DNA from: Pumilibacter muris
GTDB lineage: Bacteria > Bacillota > Clostridia > Christensenellales > Pumilibacteraceae
Assembly (NCBI RefSeq): GCF_943193045.1
Contig: NZ_CALPCN010000001.1
Location: forward strand, 248,001 to 312,000
Length of the DNA stretch: 64,000 bases
Direction of reading: 5' to 3'
Shown here: positions 18,460 to 28,238 of the stretch, piece by piece
Layout: each line of letters starts with the position of its first letter
How positions within the stretch are numbered: the first letter of the stretch is position 1
Made by a program: the position numbers and the translations under genes
Notes under the pieces: model-generated
The model's input: only the letters and a program-made list of their open reading frames with translations
The model's database searches: none
Told to the model about the DNA's origin: nothing

Positions 18460-19560
18460 ATGAAAACAGACACAGCCCAACAGGGGATTTATGTTCACAT
18501 ACCGTTTTGCCGTAGTAGGTGCGCCTATTGCGGCTTTGTGTCGAGCGTTTGCGAGCACAGCGATAAAGACTATGTTGAAGCGCTTGTGCACGAAATCCGC
18601 GAGCGTGTAAGCGGAACAGTCGATTCGGTATATTTCGGCGGCGGAACGCCTTCCGTTTTAACGGGCGGTCTGCTTAAAAAAATTGTGAAAGCGTTGCGCG
18701 AATGTGCGGAATTTTCCGCAGATTGCGAAATTACTACTGAGGCTAATCCCGACAGTTTTACCGACGGATTTGCGGCTGAGGCGGGCGAGTGCGGAGTAAA
18801 CAGAATAAGTTTCGGCATGCAGTCGCTTAATAACGACATTCTTGCGGCAGCGGGAAGGAGACACACCGCCGAACAAGCTTTGGCGGCGGTTGAGCGTGCC
18901 AAATTGTTCGGTTTCGAAAATTTGAGTTGTGATTTAATGCTCGGTTTGCCGTGCTCTTCCGAAAAAGACGTTATTGCGTCTGTTAAAACTTTGTGCGAAC
19001 AAGATATAAAGCATTTATCGGTATATGCTTTGTCGGTGGAGAAAGGCACGCCTTTATACGAGCGCGGATATAAGGTTGACGACGACGCTGCGGCCGACGT
19101 ATACGAAAAAGTTTGTTTGCAACTTAAAGGTTACGGCTTCGAGCGTTACGAAGTGAGCAATTTCAGTAAGCGCGGCTACGAATGTAAGCACAACAAAAAA
19201 TATTGGACACTCGCCCCGTATGTGGGGTTGGGAGTTGCGGCACATTCTTACGACGGAACTCGGCGTTCTTTTAACACATCGGATATAGCGGGATATATAG
19301 CGGGCTTGCGCGACGAACGGAGAGAGACTGTTACCGCGTCGGATGCGCTCGAAGAATACGTTATGCTCGGACTCAGAACTGCGGAAGGAATAGATTCGAA
19401 CAGGGCAAGCGAGCTGTGCGGCTGTGAGTGGGAGCAGCTTAAAAGCCGCGAATTAAACGAACTGATAAAACTCGGAATGCTCGAACGTACTCTAAAAGGT
19501 TTCAAACTTTCTGAAAAAGCGTATTACGTTATGAACGACATAATAGTGCGGCTTGTGTGA
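18460..19560 (+). CDS. hemW: HemW-type radical SAM protein
   Basis: A 366-residue radical SAM protein. The cluster motif CRSRCAYC (Cys17, 21, 24) is followed by YFGGGTPSVL and, near residue 245, HNKKYW, the HNxxYW motif that separates HemW from HemN. HemW is a heme-binding chaperone rather than a coproporphyrinogen oxidase in the species tested. It lies 25 bases after lepA, as in many Firmicutes. No convincing ribosome-binding site precedes ATG 18460. Confidence 0.92.
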   Translation: MKTDTAQQGIYVHIPFCRSRCAYCGFVSSVCEHSDKDYVEALVHEIRERVSGTVDSVYFGGGTPSVLTGGLLKKIVKALRECAEFSADCEITTEANPDSFTDGFAAEAGECGVNRISFGMQSLNNDILAAAGRRHTAEQALAAVERAKLFGFENLSCDLMLGLPCSSEKDVIASVKTLCEQDIKHLSVYALSVEKGTPLYERGYKVDDDAAADVYEKVCLQLKGYGFERYEVSNFSKRGYECKHNKKYWTLAPYVGLGVAAHSYDGTRRSFNTSDIAGYIAGLRDERRETVTASDALEEYVMLGLRTAEGIDSNRASELCGCEWEQLKSRELNELIKLGMLERTLKGFKLSEKAYYVMNDIIVRLV

Positions 19561-19623
19561 TTTCGGTATTTTTAAAAATTAGAATTATACTGCAAATATT
19601 TTGTTGAAAACGGCTGCAAAGAT

Positions 19624-19652
19624 TTGACATAGGGCGCGCTATATGCTATATT
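19624..19652 (+). promoter_or_regulatory. Promoter of the hrcA-grpE-dnaK-dnaJ operon
   Basis: TTGACA (19624-19629), a 17-base spacer, TATATT (19647-19652). The first CIRCE starts 4 bases after the -10, so bound HrcA would cover the transcription start. Confidence 0.88.
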
Positions 19653-19655
19653 ATA

Positions 19656-19682
19656 TTAGCACTCTAAGGTGTCGATTGCTAA
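19656..19682. promoter_or_regulatory. CIRCE operator 1 (HrcA-binding site)
   Basis: TTAGCACTC-N9-GATTGCTAA, against the consensus TTAGCACTC-N9-GAGTGCTAA: one mismatch in the right arm. It lies at the transcription start of the hrcA operon. Confidence 0.93.
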
Positions 19683-19705
19683 TACTCGCGCGGTAACAGT
19701 GCTAA
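19679..19705. promoter_or_regulatory. Second, overlapping CIRCE-like operator
   Basis: CTAATACTC-N9-CAGTGCTAA has the same 9-base spacing. The right arm matches the consensus at 8 of 9 positions and the left arm at 6 of 9. It shares the four bases CTAA with operator 1 and lies in the 5' leader of hrcA. Confidence 0.65.
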
Positions 19706-19732
19706 TTAAAAACATTAAGGAGCGATACGAAT

Positions 19733-20821
19733 TTGGGCTTGTCTGGCAGAAAAGAAAAAATTCTGCAAGCGGTTGTCGACGGGTATATCAACTCGTGCGA
19801 ACCTATATCAAGCGCCGAAATCAAAGAACGGCACTTGCCTGCGTTAAGCACCGCCACAATTCGCAACGAACTTGCCGCGCTCGAAGAAATGGGATACCTC
19901 GTTCAGCCTCACACTTCGGCGGGGCGTATTCCAACCGCTGAGGCATACAGGCTTTATGTTGAACGTTTGATGCCGAAGCGCAAGCTCACCCGAAGCGAGC
20001 TTAAAACGGTTAAACGTTATTTCAACCGTAAAATCACAGAGCTTGACGATATTTTAAAGAGCACTGCGAAAGTAATTTCCGAAATAACCAATCTTACGAG
20101 CGTGGCTTACGCGCAAGATATAAACGACGCGGTTATCCAAAACATTAAAATCGTTAAGCTTACCGATACCACCGCTTTGGTGATTATAGTTACGAGTTTG
20201 GGTATTCTCAAAGACGCCACGTTGTCGCTCGGCGCAAACGTAGACGACGAATATTGCAGAACTACCGGCGAATTTATGACGAGCGTGCTTGCCAACCACA
20301 GTGTGAGCGAAGTTATAAAGCCAAACCATTTGATAAAGCAGGTTAAAAAAGAATACACGCAAGTATTTAAAACGGTTCTGAAAATTCTTAAAAGTTACAG
20401 TCATGAAGAAATGATTAGCGACATTGTTTTGGAAGGGAGCGCAAAAATACTCGAACAGCCCGAATACGCTAACTTACAAAAAGCGAAAGCAATGCTTGAA
20501 TTGCTTGACGCAAAAGAAGAGCTTGTGCCTGTGCTCAAAAACAACGACGACATGAATCTTTCCATAAAGATAGGGAAAGACAACGAAATCCGCGAGGGAA
20601 TGCCCGAATGCGCGATAGTAACTGCAAACTATTCGGTAAACGGCGTAAACATAGGGCAGGCGGGCGTTATAGGACCGATTAGAATGGATTATCCAAAAGT
20701 TATTTCCGTTCTCGATTATATCGGAAAAACAATAAATATGTTACCCGAACATGCGGGAGAATCGTATGCGGGCGACGAAAGTCGTTCGGACGTAGACGAA
20801 CTCCAAGACGATGAAGAGTAA
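19733..20821 (+). CDS. hrcA: Heat-inducible transcription repressor HrcA
   Basis: A 362-residue repressor of class I heat-shock genes. The winged-helix N-terminus has the HrcA motif STATIRNELAALEEMGYL (around residues 40-57) followed by TSAGRIPTAEAYRLYV. The rest is the dimerisation/insert domain. The start is TTG 19733, preceded by AAGGAG at about 10 bases. HrcA binds CIRCE with help from GroEL; the two operators upstream make autoregulation likely. The acidic tail (last about 25 residues) is a small extension. Confidence 0.97.
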   Translation: MGLSGRKEKILQAVVDGYINSCEPISSAEIKERHLPALSTATIRNELAALEEMGYLVQPHTSAGRIPTAEAYRLYVERLMPKRKLTRSELKTVKRYFNRKITELDDILKSTAKVISEITNLTSVAYAQDINDAVIQNIKIVKLTDTTALVIIVTSLGILKDATLSLGANVDDEYCRTTGEFMTSVLANHSVSEVIKPNHLIKQVKKEYTQVFKTVLKILKSYSHEEMISDIVLEGSAKILEQPEYANLQKAKAMLELLDAKEELVPVLKNNDDMNLSIKIGKDNEIREGMPECAIVTANYSVNGVNIGQAGVIGPIRMDYPKVISVLDYIGKTINMLPEHAGESYAGDESRSDVDELQDDEE

Positions 20822-20857
20822 CGAAAAATAAAGGAGAGGTCAGGAGAAAGGTAAGAC

Positions 20858-21412
20858 ATGGCAGAGGAAATGAAAGAAGTCCCCGTACAGGAACGCTCCG
20901 ACGACGCGAAAGCGCAACAGCAAAACGCACAGGCACAGCTTTCTGCGCTTATGCAACAGCTCGCTGTGGCGCAAACAATCGCAACTAAGGAGAGGAACCG
21001 TAGCGAAGAGCTCGCAAATCTCGTAAACCGTATGCAAGCCGACTTCGACAACTATCGCAAACGAAATGCCGAGTTAAACAAAAAACAAAAAGAGGACGGC
21101 ATGGTGGCGGTAATCGAAAAGGTGATACCGGTGCTCGACGTGCTCAAACAGGCAATTTCGATGATAACCGACGAAAAAGTTGCGGAAGGCGTAAAAATGA
21201 TTTACCGCCAAATCACCGAAATGCTCTCGAATTTCGGTGTGTCCGAAATTCCCGCGCTCGGCGAACAGTTCGACCCCAACCTTCACAACGCCATTATGCA
21301 AGTTAAGGTTAAAGACCCCGACAAAGTGAATATGGTTGTGGAGGTATTCCAAAAAGGATACAGAATGGGCGAGCGCATTATTAGGCACAGCGTTGTAAAA
21401 GTGGCAAAATAG
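20858..21412 (+). CDS. grpE: Nucleotide exchange factor GrpE
   Basis: A 184-residue GrpE, the ADP-release factor for DnaK. The N-terminal half is a charged, Gln/Ala-rich coiled coil (about residues 15-75) ending in [13 protein letters not shown]. The C-terminal beta domain carries [19 protein letters not shown] and the closing [27 protein letters not shown] lies upstream of ATG 20858. It is the second gene of the heat-shock operon. Confidence 0.97.
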   Translation: MAEEMKEVPVQERSDDAKAQQQNAQAQLSALMQQLAVAQTIATKERNRSEELANLVNRMQADFDNYRKRNAELNKKQKEDGMVAVIEKVIPVLDVLKQAISMITDEKVAEGVKMIYRQITEMLSNFGVSEIPALGEQFDPNLHNAIMQVKVKDPDKVNMVVEVFQKGYRMGERIIRHSVVKVAK

Positions 21413-21461
21413 GAACAACCTAAATAAAAAAAACAAGAATTTTTTGGAGGATATAAAAAAC

Positions 21462-23276
21462 ATGGGTAAGATTATAGGAATCGACTTGGGAACAACCAAC
21501 TCGTGCGTTGCGGTGTTGGAAGGCGGCGAGCCTGTGGTAATTCCCAACGCCGAAGGCGCAAGAACCACTCCTTCGGTTATAGGCTTTGCCAAAGACGGCG
21601 AGCGTCTTGTGGGGCAAGTGGCTAAGCGTCAGGCGGTGGCAAACCCCGACCGCACGGTTATTTCCATTAAAAGAGATATGGGCACCGACCGCAAAGTGCG
21701 CATAGACCGTAAGGATTATTCGCCGCAAGAACTTTCGGCAATGATTCTTACAAAGCTTAAACAAGACGCCGAAGCTTATCTCGGAGAAAAAGTTACGCAG
21801 GCGGTTATAACAGTTCCCGCATATTTCACCGACTCGCAGCGTCAGGCTACGAAAGACGCCGGTCGTATCGCGGGACTTGACGTTCTCCGTATTATCAACG
21901 AGCCTACGGCGGCGGCTCTTGCTTACGGTCTTGACAAAGGGCAAGACAACAACCACAAAATATTTATTTTCGACTTGGGCGGCGGCACGTTCGATATTTC
22001 CATTTTGGAAATCGGCGACGGCGTGTTCGAAGTTATAGCCACTGCGGGCGACAACCGTTTGGGTGGCGACGATTTCGACCAGAAGATTATGGACTATTTA
22101 GTTGAACAGTTCAAAAACGAAAACGGTATCGACCTCAGCAAAGACCGTATGGCTATGCAGCGTCTTAAAGAGGCTGCCGAGAAAGCGAAAATCGAGCTTT
22201 CCACTTTGCAGAAAACAACTATAAGTCTTCCGTTCATCACGTCGGGCGCGGCGGGCCCTCTCCACATGGAATACGAGCTTACCCGCAGCAAGTTCGAAGC
22301 GCTTACGCAAGTTCTTGTTGAAAAAACCATGAAGCTTACAAAGCAGGCTATGGCGGATGCGGGATTTACCGAAGCGGATATAGACAAAGTTATTTTGGTA
22401 GGCGGTTCAACCCGTATTCCCGCCGTTGTGGAAGCGGTGCGCAAGCTCAGCGGAAAAGAACCGTTCAAGGGCATAAACCCCGACGAATGCGTGGCTATCG
22501 GCGCGTCTATTCAAGGCGGCGTGCTTGCGGGCGAAGTTAAAGACGTGCTTTTGCTCGACGTAACTCCGCTTTCGCTCGGAATAGAAACGGTGGGCGGAAT
22601 CTTTACAAAACTTATCCCGCGCAACACGACTATTCCCACAAAGAAATCGCAGGTGTTCTCCACAGCCACCGACGGTCAGCCTTCGGTTGACATTCACGTT
22701 CTTCAAGGCGAGCGCGAAATCGCGGCGCACAACAAAACTTTGGCGCGTTTCGAGTTGGGCGGAATTCCTCCCGCACCGCGCGGCGTTCCTCAAATAGAAG
22801 TTACGTTCGATATAGACGCCAACGGCATCGTGCACGTTTTTGCGCGCGATAAAGGAACAGGCAAGGAACAACGCGTTACAATCACGGCTTCCACCAACCT
22901 TACCGAATCGCAAATTCAACAGGCTATAAAAGACGCCGAACAGTTTGCGGAAGAAGACAACAAGCGCAAATCGGTTGTAGAATCGAAGAACCATGCCGAT
23001 ATGCTTATATTCAATATAGAGAAATTCCTTAAAGACAACGGCTCGGCTATATCGCCCTCCGATAAGGAAGACCTCGAAAGAGAAATGGCAAACGTGCGCG
23101 AGGTGATTAAAACCGACGAACTTGAAGCGATAAACGACGCTGTGGAAAGCTTGCAAAAGGTGAGCAACAGCGTGTTCACAAAGCTTTATGAGAGCGGCGC
23201 GGCTACGGACGGCGCGGGCGCTTCGAGCGACGATACCGTTGTGGAAGACGCCGAAATAATAGACGACAACAACTGA
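21462..23276 (+). CDS. dnaK: Chaperone DnaK (Hsp70)
   Basis: A 604-residue Hsp70. The ATPase domain begins [19 protein letters not shown] (4-22) and has [22 protein letters not shown] and [10 protein letters not shown]. The linker [16 protein letters not shown] leads into the substrate-binding domain and helical lid; the acidic tail ends [10 protein letters not shown]. The start is ATG 21462 with GGAGGA upstream; an in-frame TTG at 21444 overlaps that ribosome-binding site and is rejected. The residue 80-85 region lacks the Gram-negative insert, as in Firmicutes. Confidence 0.99.
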   Translation: MGKIIGIDLGTTNSCVAVLEGGEPVVIPNAEGARTTPSVIGFAKDGERLVGQVAKRQAVANPDRTVISIKRDMGTDRKVRIDRKDYSPQELSAMILTKLKQDAEAYLGEKVTQAVITVPAYFTDSQRQATKDAGRIAGLDVLRIINEPTAAALAYGLDKGQDNNHKIFIFDLGGGTFDISILEIGDGVFEVIATAGDNRLGGDDFDQKIMDYLVEQFKNENGIDLSKDRMAMQRLKEAAEKAKIELSTLQKTTISLPFITSGAAGPLHMEYELTRSKFEALTQVLVEKTMKLTKQAMADAGFTEADIDKVILVGGSTRIPAVVEAVRKLSGKEPFKGINPDECVAIGASIQGGVLAGEVKDVLLLDVTPLSLGIETVGGIFTKLIPRNTTIPTKKSQVFSTATDGQPSVDIHVLQGEREIAAHNKTLARFELGGIPPAPRGVPQIEVTFDIDANGIVHVFARDKGTGKEQRVTITASTNLTESQIQQAIKDAEQFAEEDNKRKSVVESKNHADMLIFNIEKFLKDNGSAISPSDKEDLEREMANVREVIKTDELEAINDAVESLQKVSNSVFTKLYESGAATDGAGASSDDTVVEDAEIIDDNN

Positions 23277-23324
23277 TTTTGGAGTACGGGCGCATTGCGG
23301 CGCTCGGAAAGGTAGCTTAGAGTA

Positions 23325-24407
23325 ATGGCAAAATCTTATTATGACGTGTTGGGAGTGTCTAAAACCGCTTCCGACGAAGAAATTAAATCGGCATACAGAA
23401 AGCTTGCCAAGAAATATCACCCGGACCTTAATCCGGGTGATAAGGCTGTTGCCGACCTTTTTAAAGAGGTGAACGAAGCTTACGAGGTTCTCGGCGACCC
23501 GCAAAAGCGGGCTGCGTACGATAAGCCCTCGTCGGGAGGCGGCGGAGCCGATTTCGGCGGCGGCGCAGGCGGCGCGGGTTCGTTCTTCGACGACTTTGTG
23601 AACATGTTCAACGGTCAGGCAAGAGAGGGCGGCGGCTCCAACGGCGGCGATATTTCCATGAACGTTACTCTCACGTTCGAAGAAGCCGCGTTCGGAGTTG
23701 CGAAAGATATTTCGGTAAACCGTTTCGAGCCGTGTTCTTCGTGTCGCGGCACGGGAGCCAAAGGCGGCACTCAATACGTTAAGTGTAATAACTGCGGCGG
23801 CACGGGAAAAGTGCGTTTTGCTCAGGAAACCCCGTTCGGCAGAGTTGTGAGCATGAAAGCGTGTAATGTCTGCGGCGGCACGGGCAGAATAATTAAAGAA
23901 GCGTGCCCTTCGTGCGGCGGCAGAGGATTGCTTAGAAAGAACACTTCCCTCAGAATAACTTTCCCCGCAGGAATAGAGCCAAACCAAATTATGACGGTGC
24001 CGGGCGAAGGAGAGAGAAGCCGCAACGGAGCCAAAGCGGGCAATCTTGTTTTAATGGTTAACGTTATGCCGCATAAGTTCTTTAAACGCAAAGGGCTTGA
24101 TTTGGCGGTTGAGGTTGCCACAACGTTTACGCAGGCTTTACTCGGCGATAAAATTTACGTTCCCACTCTTAAAGGCGCGAAAGTGGCGTTTCCGCTTCCC
24201 GAAGGAACCCAAAGCGGAACAACTTTTAAGTTGAAAGGGCACGGAATAGAAAACGCTAAAAAGGGCGTTACGGGCGACTTACTTGTAACGATAGACATCG
24301 AGCTTCCAAAAAATTTAACCAAAGAGCAGAAAAACAAAATCAAAGAGTTGCACGAGTCTTTCAAACCCGACCAATACGATAAAGCGAGAGAGTTTTTCAA
24401 AAAATAG
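23325..24407 (+). CDS. dnaJ: Chaperone DnaJ (Hsp40)
   Basis: A 360-residue class I J-protein. The J domain carries HPD at 32-34; a Gly-rich linker follows (about 68-100). Four zinc-binding repeats are visible: [24 protein letters not shown] and CPSCGGRG (about 140-205). The C-terminal substrate-binding domains complete it. It stimulates DnaK ATPase and delivers substrates. It ends the operon, with a strong terminator 10 bases after its stop. Confidence 0.98.
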   Translation: MAKSYYDVLGVSKTASDEEIKSAYRKLAKKYHPDLNPGDKAVADLFKEVNEAYEVLGDPQKRAAYDKPSSGGGGADFGGGAGGAGSFFDDFVNMFNGQAREGGGSNGGDISMNVTLTFEEAAFGVAKDISVNRFEPCSSCRGTGAKGGTQYVKCNNCGGTGKVRFAQETPFGRVVSMKACNVCGGTGRIIKEACPSCGGRGLLRKNTSLRITFPAGIEPNQIMTVPGEGERSRNGAKAGNLVLMVNVMPHKFFKRKGLDLAVEVATTFTQALLGDKIYVPTLKGAKVAFPLPEGTQSGTTFKLKGHGIENAKKGVTGDLLVTIDIELPKNLTKEQKNKIKELHESFKPDQYDKAREFFKK

Positions 24408-24416
24408 TCTAACCGT

Positions 24417-24449
24417 AAAAAGTCCCTGTTGCAGATGGGGACTTTTTAT
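24417..24449 (+). terminator. Terminator of the heat-shock operon
   Basis: A 10-bp stem, AAAAAGTCCC (24417-24426) with GGGACTTTTT (24438-24447), and an 11-base loop ending in a T run. Confidence 0.88.
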
Positions 24450-24500
24450 TAGCGGTAGAAATTATATGTTAGACATAATACATAAATTAAGGAATAAAAG

Positions 24501-25430
24501 ATGAAATATTATCAAGCTACCGTAACTACTACGAGCGAATTTGCCGACACGCTGTCGGTGCTTTTAATTGAATTAGGAAGCGAAGGGGTTACGGTTAACG
24601 ATTACGAGGACGTTAAAAAGGTATTGAGCGAGCACAAATGGGACTATGCCGACGGCTCGTTGTTTGTTGGCGGCGAAGACGTTTTTGTTAGCGGCTACTA
24701 TCCCGAAAACACCGACTTTTCGGATTTGCACGAAAAACTTAACGCATTGCGTTCAATGAAAGTAATAAACGCCGGAACGCTCGAACTCGAATTGAAAAAA
24801 ATCGATTCCGCAGATTATGAAAACGAGTGGAAAAAGTATTACAAACCCATCGAACTCGAAAGAATTGCGATAGTTCCGCAGTGGTTGAAATACGACGGCG
24901 ATAAAATTCAAGTGAGAATAAATCCGGGAATGGCGTTCGGCACGGGCAGTCATGAAACCACAAAGCTATGCTTGGAGTTTTTGGAAAAAACGGACGTTTG
25001 CGGCAAACGTTGTGCCGACGTTGGTTGCGGAAGCGGAATTTTGGGAGCTGCGGCTCTTAAACTCGGCGCCGAATATTGCTTTATGGCGGATATAGATTCG
25101 CAGGCGGTTGAAGCCGCGAAAAACAACTGCGAACTGAACAAAGTTCTTTCGCGCACTTGTATTGCGGAAGGCAGTTTATCCGAAACCGCAGACGAAAAAT
25201 ATTCGGTTATTTTGGCAAACATAACTGCCGACGTTTTAATATCGCTTAGAAACGCGTTTTTCGCAAATTTATTAAACGGGGGTTCGCTTATTATGAGCGG
25301 AATAATTCATTCGCGCGCTTGCGATGTTAAAAGCGCTTTTTCGGAATTATTCGAGCTTGCGGAAGAAAAAAGCGACGGAGAATGGCGGGGAATGTTGTGG
25401 CGAAAAGTTTGCGACAGGTGTAACAAATGA
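24501..25430 (+). CDS. prmA: Ribosomal protein L11 methyltransferase PrmA
   Basis: A 309-residue SAM-dependent methyltransferase. The N-terminal L11-binding domain is followed by FGTGSHETTKLCLEFLE (about 152-168), the PrmA signature, and the SAM motif ADVGCGSGILGAAALKLGA; LANITADVL is the catalytic-site motif. The expected product is trimethylated L11. AAGGAA precedes ATG 24501. The stop overlaps the rsmE start (ATGA), as in many Firmicutes where prmA-rsmE follow dnaJ. Confidence 0.96.
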   Translation: MKYYQATVTTTSEFADTLSVLLIELGSEGVTVNDYEDVKKVLSEHKWDYADGSLFVGGEDVFVSGYYPENTDFSDLHEKLNALRSMKVINAGTLELELKKIDSADYENEWKKYYKPIELERIAIVPQWLKYDGDKIQVRINPGMAFGTGSHETTKLCLEFLEKTDVCGKRCADVGCGSGILGAAALKLGAEYCFMADIDSQAVEAAKNNCELNKVLSRTCIAEGSLSETADEKYSVILANITADVLISLRNAFFANLLNGGSLIMSGIIHSRACDVKSAFSELFELAEEKSDGEWRGMLWRKVCDRCNK

Positions 25431-26149
25431 AACGATTTTTTGTTGAAAATACGAACGCTCCTTTAAAGTTGACAGGCGAAAATCATAAGCATCTTTCCGT
25501 TGTGCTAAGAGCGAAAACGGGCGACGAGGTAATTTTATGCACCGGCGACGGTTACGACTGTTTTTGTAAGATTGAAGAAATTCGCAAAAACGAAACTTTA
25601 CTCGAATTTATTTGCCGCGAAAAAAATATAAGCGAGCCGGATATAGACGTAACGCTTTTTATGTCGGTAATGAAAGGAGACAAAAACGAGTTTGTTGTGC
25701 AAAAGGCGACAGAACTCGGCGTAAAAGAAATTTATCCCGTTATAACGCGCTATGTGCAAGGGCACGAACGAAATATCAAAATCGAAAGGCTGAATAAAAT
25801 TGCGCTCGAAGCCGTGAGACAGTGCGGCAGAAGCGTGCTGACTAAGGTTTATTCCGCAGTGGATTTTTCGGTTGCCGCGCAAATTTTGGATAAATTCGAT
25901 TTGGTTGTGTTTCCTTACGAAAAAGCGGAAACCCCTTCGCTAAAAAGTTATTTGCGCGGAAAGTTCGACAAAGTGAAAAGCGTTGCGGTGTTTGTGGGCT
26001 CCGAAGGGGGCTTTCACGGCGATGAAGTCGAGGTATTGCAAGGACTCGGGGTTGTTCCCGTAACGCTCGGAAAACGCGTTTTACGCGCCGAAACCGCTAA
26101 TGTGGCGGTGCTGTCGGCAATAATGTATGAGGCGGGTCAATGGGAATGA
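25427..26149 (+). CDS. rsmE: 16S rRNA m3U1498 methyltransferase RsmE
   Basis: A 240-residue SPOUT-class methyltransferase. The N-terminal PUA-like part has HLSVVLRAKTGDEV; the SPOUT knot has VGSEGGFHGDEVE and LGKRVLRAETANVAVLSAIMY near the C-terminus, the SAM-binding site. It modifies U1498 of 16S rRNA. It overlaps prmA by 4 bases and mtaB by 10, showing one operon. Confidence 0.95.
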   Translation: MKRFFVENTNAPLKLTGENHKHLSVVLRAKTGDEVILCTGDGYDCFCKIEEIRKNETLLEFICREKNISEPDIDVTLFMSVMKGDKNEFVVQKATELGVKEIYPVITRYVQGHERNIKIERLNKIALEAVRQCGRSVLTKVYSAVDFSVAAQILDKFDLVVFPYEKAETPSLKSYLRGKFDKVKSVAVFVGSEGGFHGDEVEVLQGLGVVPVTLGKRVLRAETANVAVLSAIMYEAGQWE

Positions 26150-27405
26150 AAGCGGTTGTTTTTTCACTGGGGTGCAAAGTTAATCAGTGCGAAGGGCAAG
26201 CTATGATTGAGAAATTTTGCAAAAAAGGAATCGACGCTACCGATAAGTTGGAACAAGCCGATTTCTATATTTTAAACACTTGTTCGGTTACGGGCGAAGC
26301 CGACCGAAAATCGCGTCAGACTGTGTCGAGAGTGTTAAAGCTCAATCCCGCCGCCAAAGTGTACGTTTGCGGTTGCAGTAGTCAGAACGACGCCGTTGCT
26401 TTTTCGGACAAGCCCAACGTGCGTTTGATTTCGGGCACAAGCAAAAAAATGGATTTGGTTGAACTTGTTCTCGAAGATTTGAAGCACGAAGAGAACGGCT
26501 CGCGCTCAATAGTGAGCGAGCTTCCGTTAGAATTCGAGGATAACGTTTTTCCAAAGCACACCAAAACGCGCAGTTACATAAAGATTCAAGACGGTTGCAA
26601 CAATTTTTGTTCTTACTGTATTGTTCCATATTTAAGGGGAAGAAGCAGAAGCAGGCAGCCAGACAGCATTGTTCGGGAAGCGGAAATTGCCGCCGAGCAG
26701 ACAAAAGAAATAGTGTTGACGGGCATAAACACGTCGGCATACGGTCTTGACATCGGAGAAAGTCTTTCGGCGCTTGTGCGCCTTCTCGGTCGCGTTCCCG
26801 TGCGGAAGCGAATCGGCTCGCTCGAATGCACCGTTATAACCGACGAATTGCTATATGCAATGGCTGAAAACGGTTTTTGCGAGCATTTTCATTTGTCGCT
26901 TCAAAGCGGTAGCGAAAGCGTGCTTAAACGAATGAACAGAAAGTATACTCCCGAATACTACTTAAAACAGGTGGAAAAAATTCGCAAGGTGTTTCCTTAT
27001 GCGGGAATAACAACCGACGTTATAACGGGATTTGCCGCCGAAACCGAAGAAGAATTTGCCCAAACCGAAGCTTTTGTTCAAGAGGTGCGATTTTCCGATA
27101 TGCACGTTTTTCCTTACAGCGAACGAAAAGGAACGAAAGCGTGCGGGTTTGCGCAAATTCCCAAGAGAGTGCGACAGGAGCGGGCGAACCGTTTAATCGA
27201 AGCGGGAAAACGAATGCACAGGGAGTTTTGCGAAAGTTTGCTCGGAACTTGCGCCGAAGTGTATGCCGAAACTTACGAGTGCGGCGAATCCGTAGGATAT
27301 ACCGCGAACTATATTAAAGTGTATTCCGATTTGCCGGTAGGCGAATTGAAAACCGTTAAATTAAAAAATATATATAAAGAAGGAGTTAAAGCTGAAACAT
27401 TATGA
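26140..27405 (+). CDS. mtaB: tRNA t6A37 methylthiotransferase MtaB
   Basis: A 421-residue methylthiotransferase with two Fe-S clusters. The N-terminal UPF0004 domain has SLGCKVNQCEG and NTCSVTGEADRKSRQ; the radical SAM motif CNNFCSYC lies near residue 150, followed by IVPYLRGRSRSR. The order of motifs fits MtaB (which converts t6A37 to ms2t6A37) better than MiaB or RimO. A short C-terminal TRAM-like part is present. It overlaps rsmE and hit. Confidence 0.94.
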   Translation: MGMKAVVFSLGCKVNQCEGQAMIEKFCKKGIDATDKLEQADFYILNTCSVTGEADRKSRQTVSRVLKLNPAAKVYVCGCSSQNDAVAFSDKPNVRLISGTSKKMDLVELVLEDLKHEENGSRSIVSELPLEFEDNVFPKHTKTRSYIKIQDGCNNFCSYCIVPYLRGRSRSRQPDSIVREAEIAAEQTKEIVLTGINTSAYGLDIGESLSALVRLLGRVPVRKRIGSLECTVITDELLYAMAENGFCEHFHLSLQSGSESVLKRMNRKYTPEYYLKQVEKIRKVFPYAGITTDVITGFAAETEEEFAQTEAFVQEVRFSDMHVFPYSERKGTKACGFAQIPKRVRQERANRLIEAGKRMHREFCESLLGTCAEVYAETYECGESVGYTANYIKVYSDLPVGELKTVKLKNIYKEGVKAETL

Positions 27406-27743
27406 AAGATTGCGTTTTTTGTTCGATTTTAGAGGGAGCTATACCGTCCGAAAGATTTTACGAGGACGAACGTTTTATCGTTATTAAAGACATAGAGCCC
27501 AAAGCTAATCTGCATTATTTGGCAATACCTAAAAAACACTATAAACTTTTGTCGGAAATGACGGCGTCGGAGCGCGACGATTTGGGTTATATTATGAGCG
27601 CTATTTCGCAAATTGCGCCAAAACTCGGGCTTGGCGGCGGCTACCGTCTTGTTATAAATCAAGGCGACGACGCCGGGCAAACCGTTTTCCATTTGCATAT
27701 CCATATTCTCGGCGGGCAAAAAATGGATTTTCCACGTCTTTAA
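27402..27743 (+). CDS. HIT family protein (HinT-like)
   Basis: A 113-residue histidine-triad nucleotide hydrolase/transferase. It starts CVFCSILEGAIPSERFYED, carries the substrate-loop Asn in LVINQGDDAGQTV and the triad HLHIHILGG near residue 100. HinT-type enzymes hydrolyse purine nucleoside phosphoramidates such as AMP-lysine. It overlaps mtaB by 4 bases and is the last gene of the prmA operon. Confidence 0.93.
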   Translation: MKDCVFCSILEGAIPSERFYEDERFIVIKDIEPKANLHYLAIPKKHYKLLSEMTASERDDLGYIMSAISQIAPKLGLGGGYRLVINQGDDAGQTVFHLHIHILGGQKMDFPRL

Positions 27744-27765
27744 ACGAAAAAACGTTTGAAAACGA

Positions 27766-27794
27766 TTGACATTATTCTCGCGGTTGAGTATAAT
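27766..27794 (+). promoter_or_regulatory. rpsU promoter
   Basis: A consensus promoter: TTGACA (27766-27771), 17-base spacer, TATAAT (27789-27794), 49 bases before the rpsU start. Confidence 0.9.
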
Positions 27795-27842
27795 TTATTG
27801 GTAATAAAATAAACGTTCTTTGAGCAAAGGTGGTGTAACAGA

Positions 27843-28019
27843 ATGTCCGTAATCAAAGTCGGTGAAAACGAATCTCTCGACAGCGCTTTAAAACGTTTTA
27901 AACGTAAGTGCCAAAAGGACAATATCATGGGCGACATGAGGCGTAAGGAACATTACGAAAAACCGTCGGTCCGCAGAAAAAAGAAATCGGAAGCCGCTCG
28001 CAAGCGTTCCAAAAACTAA
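27843..28019 (+). CDS. rpsU: 30S ribosomal protein S21
   Basis: A 58-residue basic protein: [20 protein letters not shown] at the start, then [20 protein letters not shown] and a Lys/Arg-rich tail, which is the normal bS21 layout. AAAGGTGGTG stands about 6 bases before ATG 27843. It is a monocistronic unit with its own consensus promoter and terminator. Confidence 0.97.
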   Translation: MSVIKVGENESLDSALKRFKRKCQKDNIMGDMRRKEHYEKPSVRRKKKSEAARKRSKN

Positions 28020-28030
28020 CTTCAAAATTA

Positions 28031-28058
28031 AACGGAGCACAAAACGTGCTCCGTTTTT
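28031..28058 (+). terminator. rpsU terminator
   Basis: A 10-bp stem AACGGAGCAC (28031-28040) with GTGCTCCGTT (28046-28055), a 5-base loop and T tail. Confidence 0.9.
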
Positions 28059-28146
28059 ATATAGCCGCATGTATTAGTAGTTGTGTAATGCGGGTGTTTC
28101 GCGCAAAAGAAAAATATTCGAGGTTTGAGCAAAAAATATATTTTAT

Positions 28147-28207
28147 TTTGTCGTGTTAGTGCGAGTTTTGTCGAACAAGACGCAAGACTTTTTTCCTGTG
28201 ATATAAT
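28147..28207 (+). promoter_or_regulatory. Extended -10 promoter with two candidate Spo0A boxes
   Basis: TG-A-TATAAT (28199-28207) forms an extended -10 with no recognisable -35. Upstream lie TTTGTCGAA (28167-28175), an exact match to the Spo0A-box consensus, and TTTGTCGTG (28147-28155), a 7-of-9 match exactly 20 bases before it. The nearer box is centred about 42 bases before the predicted start point, a usual position for Spo0A-activated promoters. Confidence 0.5.
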
Positions 28208-28238
28208 TAGGATACAAATTCACGGGAGGACAAATATT

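Noticed and set aside
21444-21461. In-frame TTG as dnaK start
   Set aside because: It coincides with the GGAGGA ribosome-binding site; ATG 21462 matches the conserved DnaK N-terminus.
22407-23987. A 526-codon open frame on the minus strand
   Set aside because: It lies fully antisense to dnaK and dnaJ, has no ribosome-binding site and a composition expected from the codon bias of the real genes.
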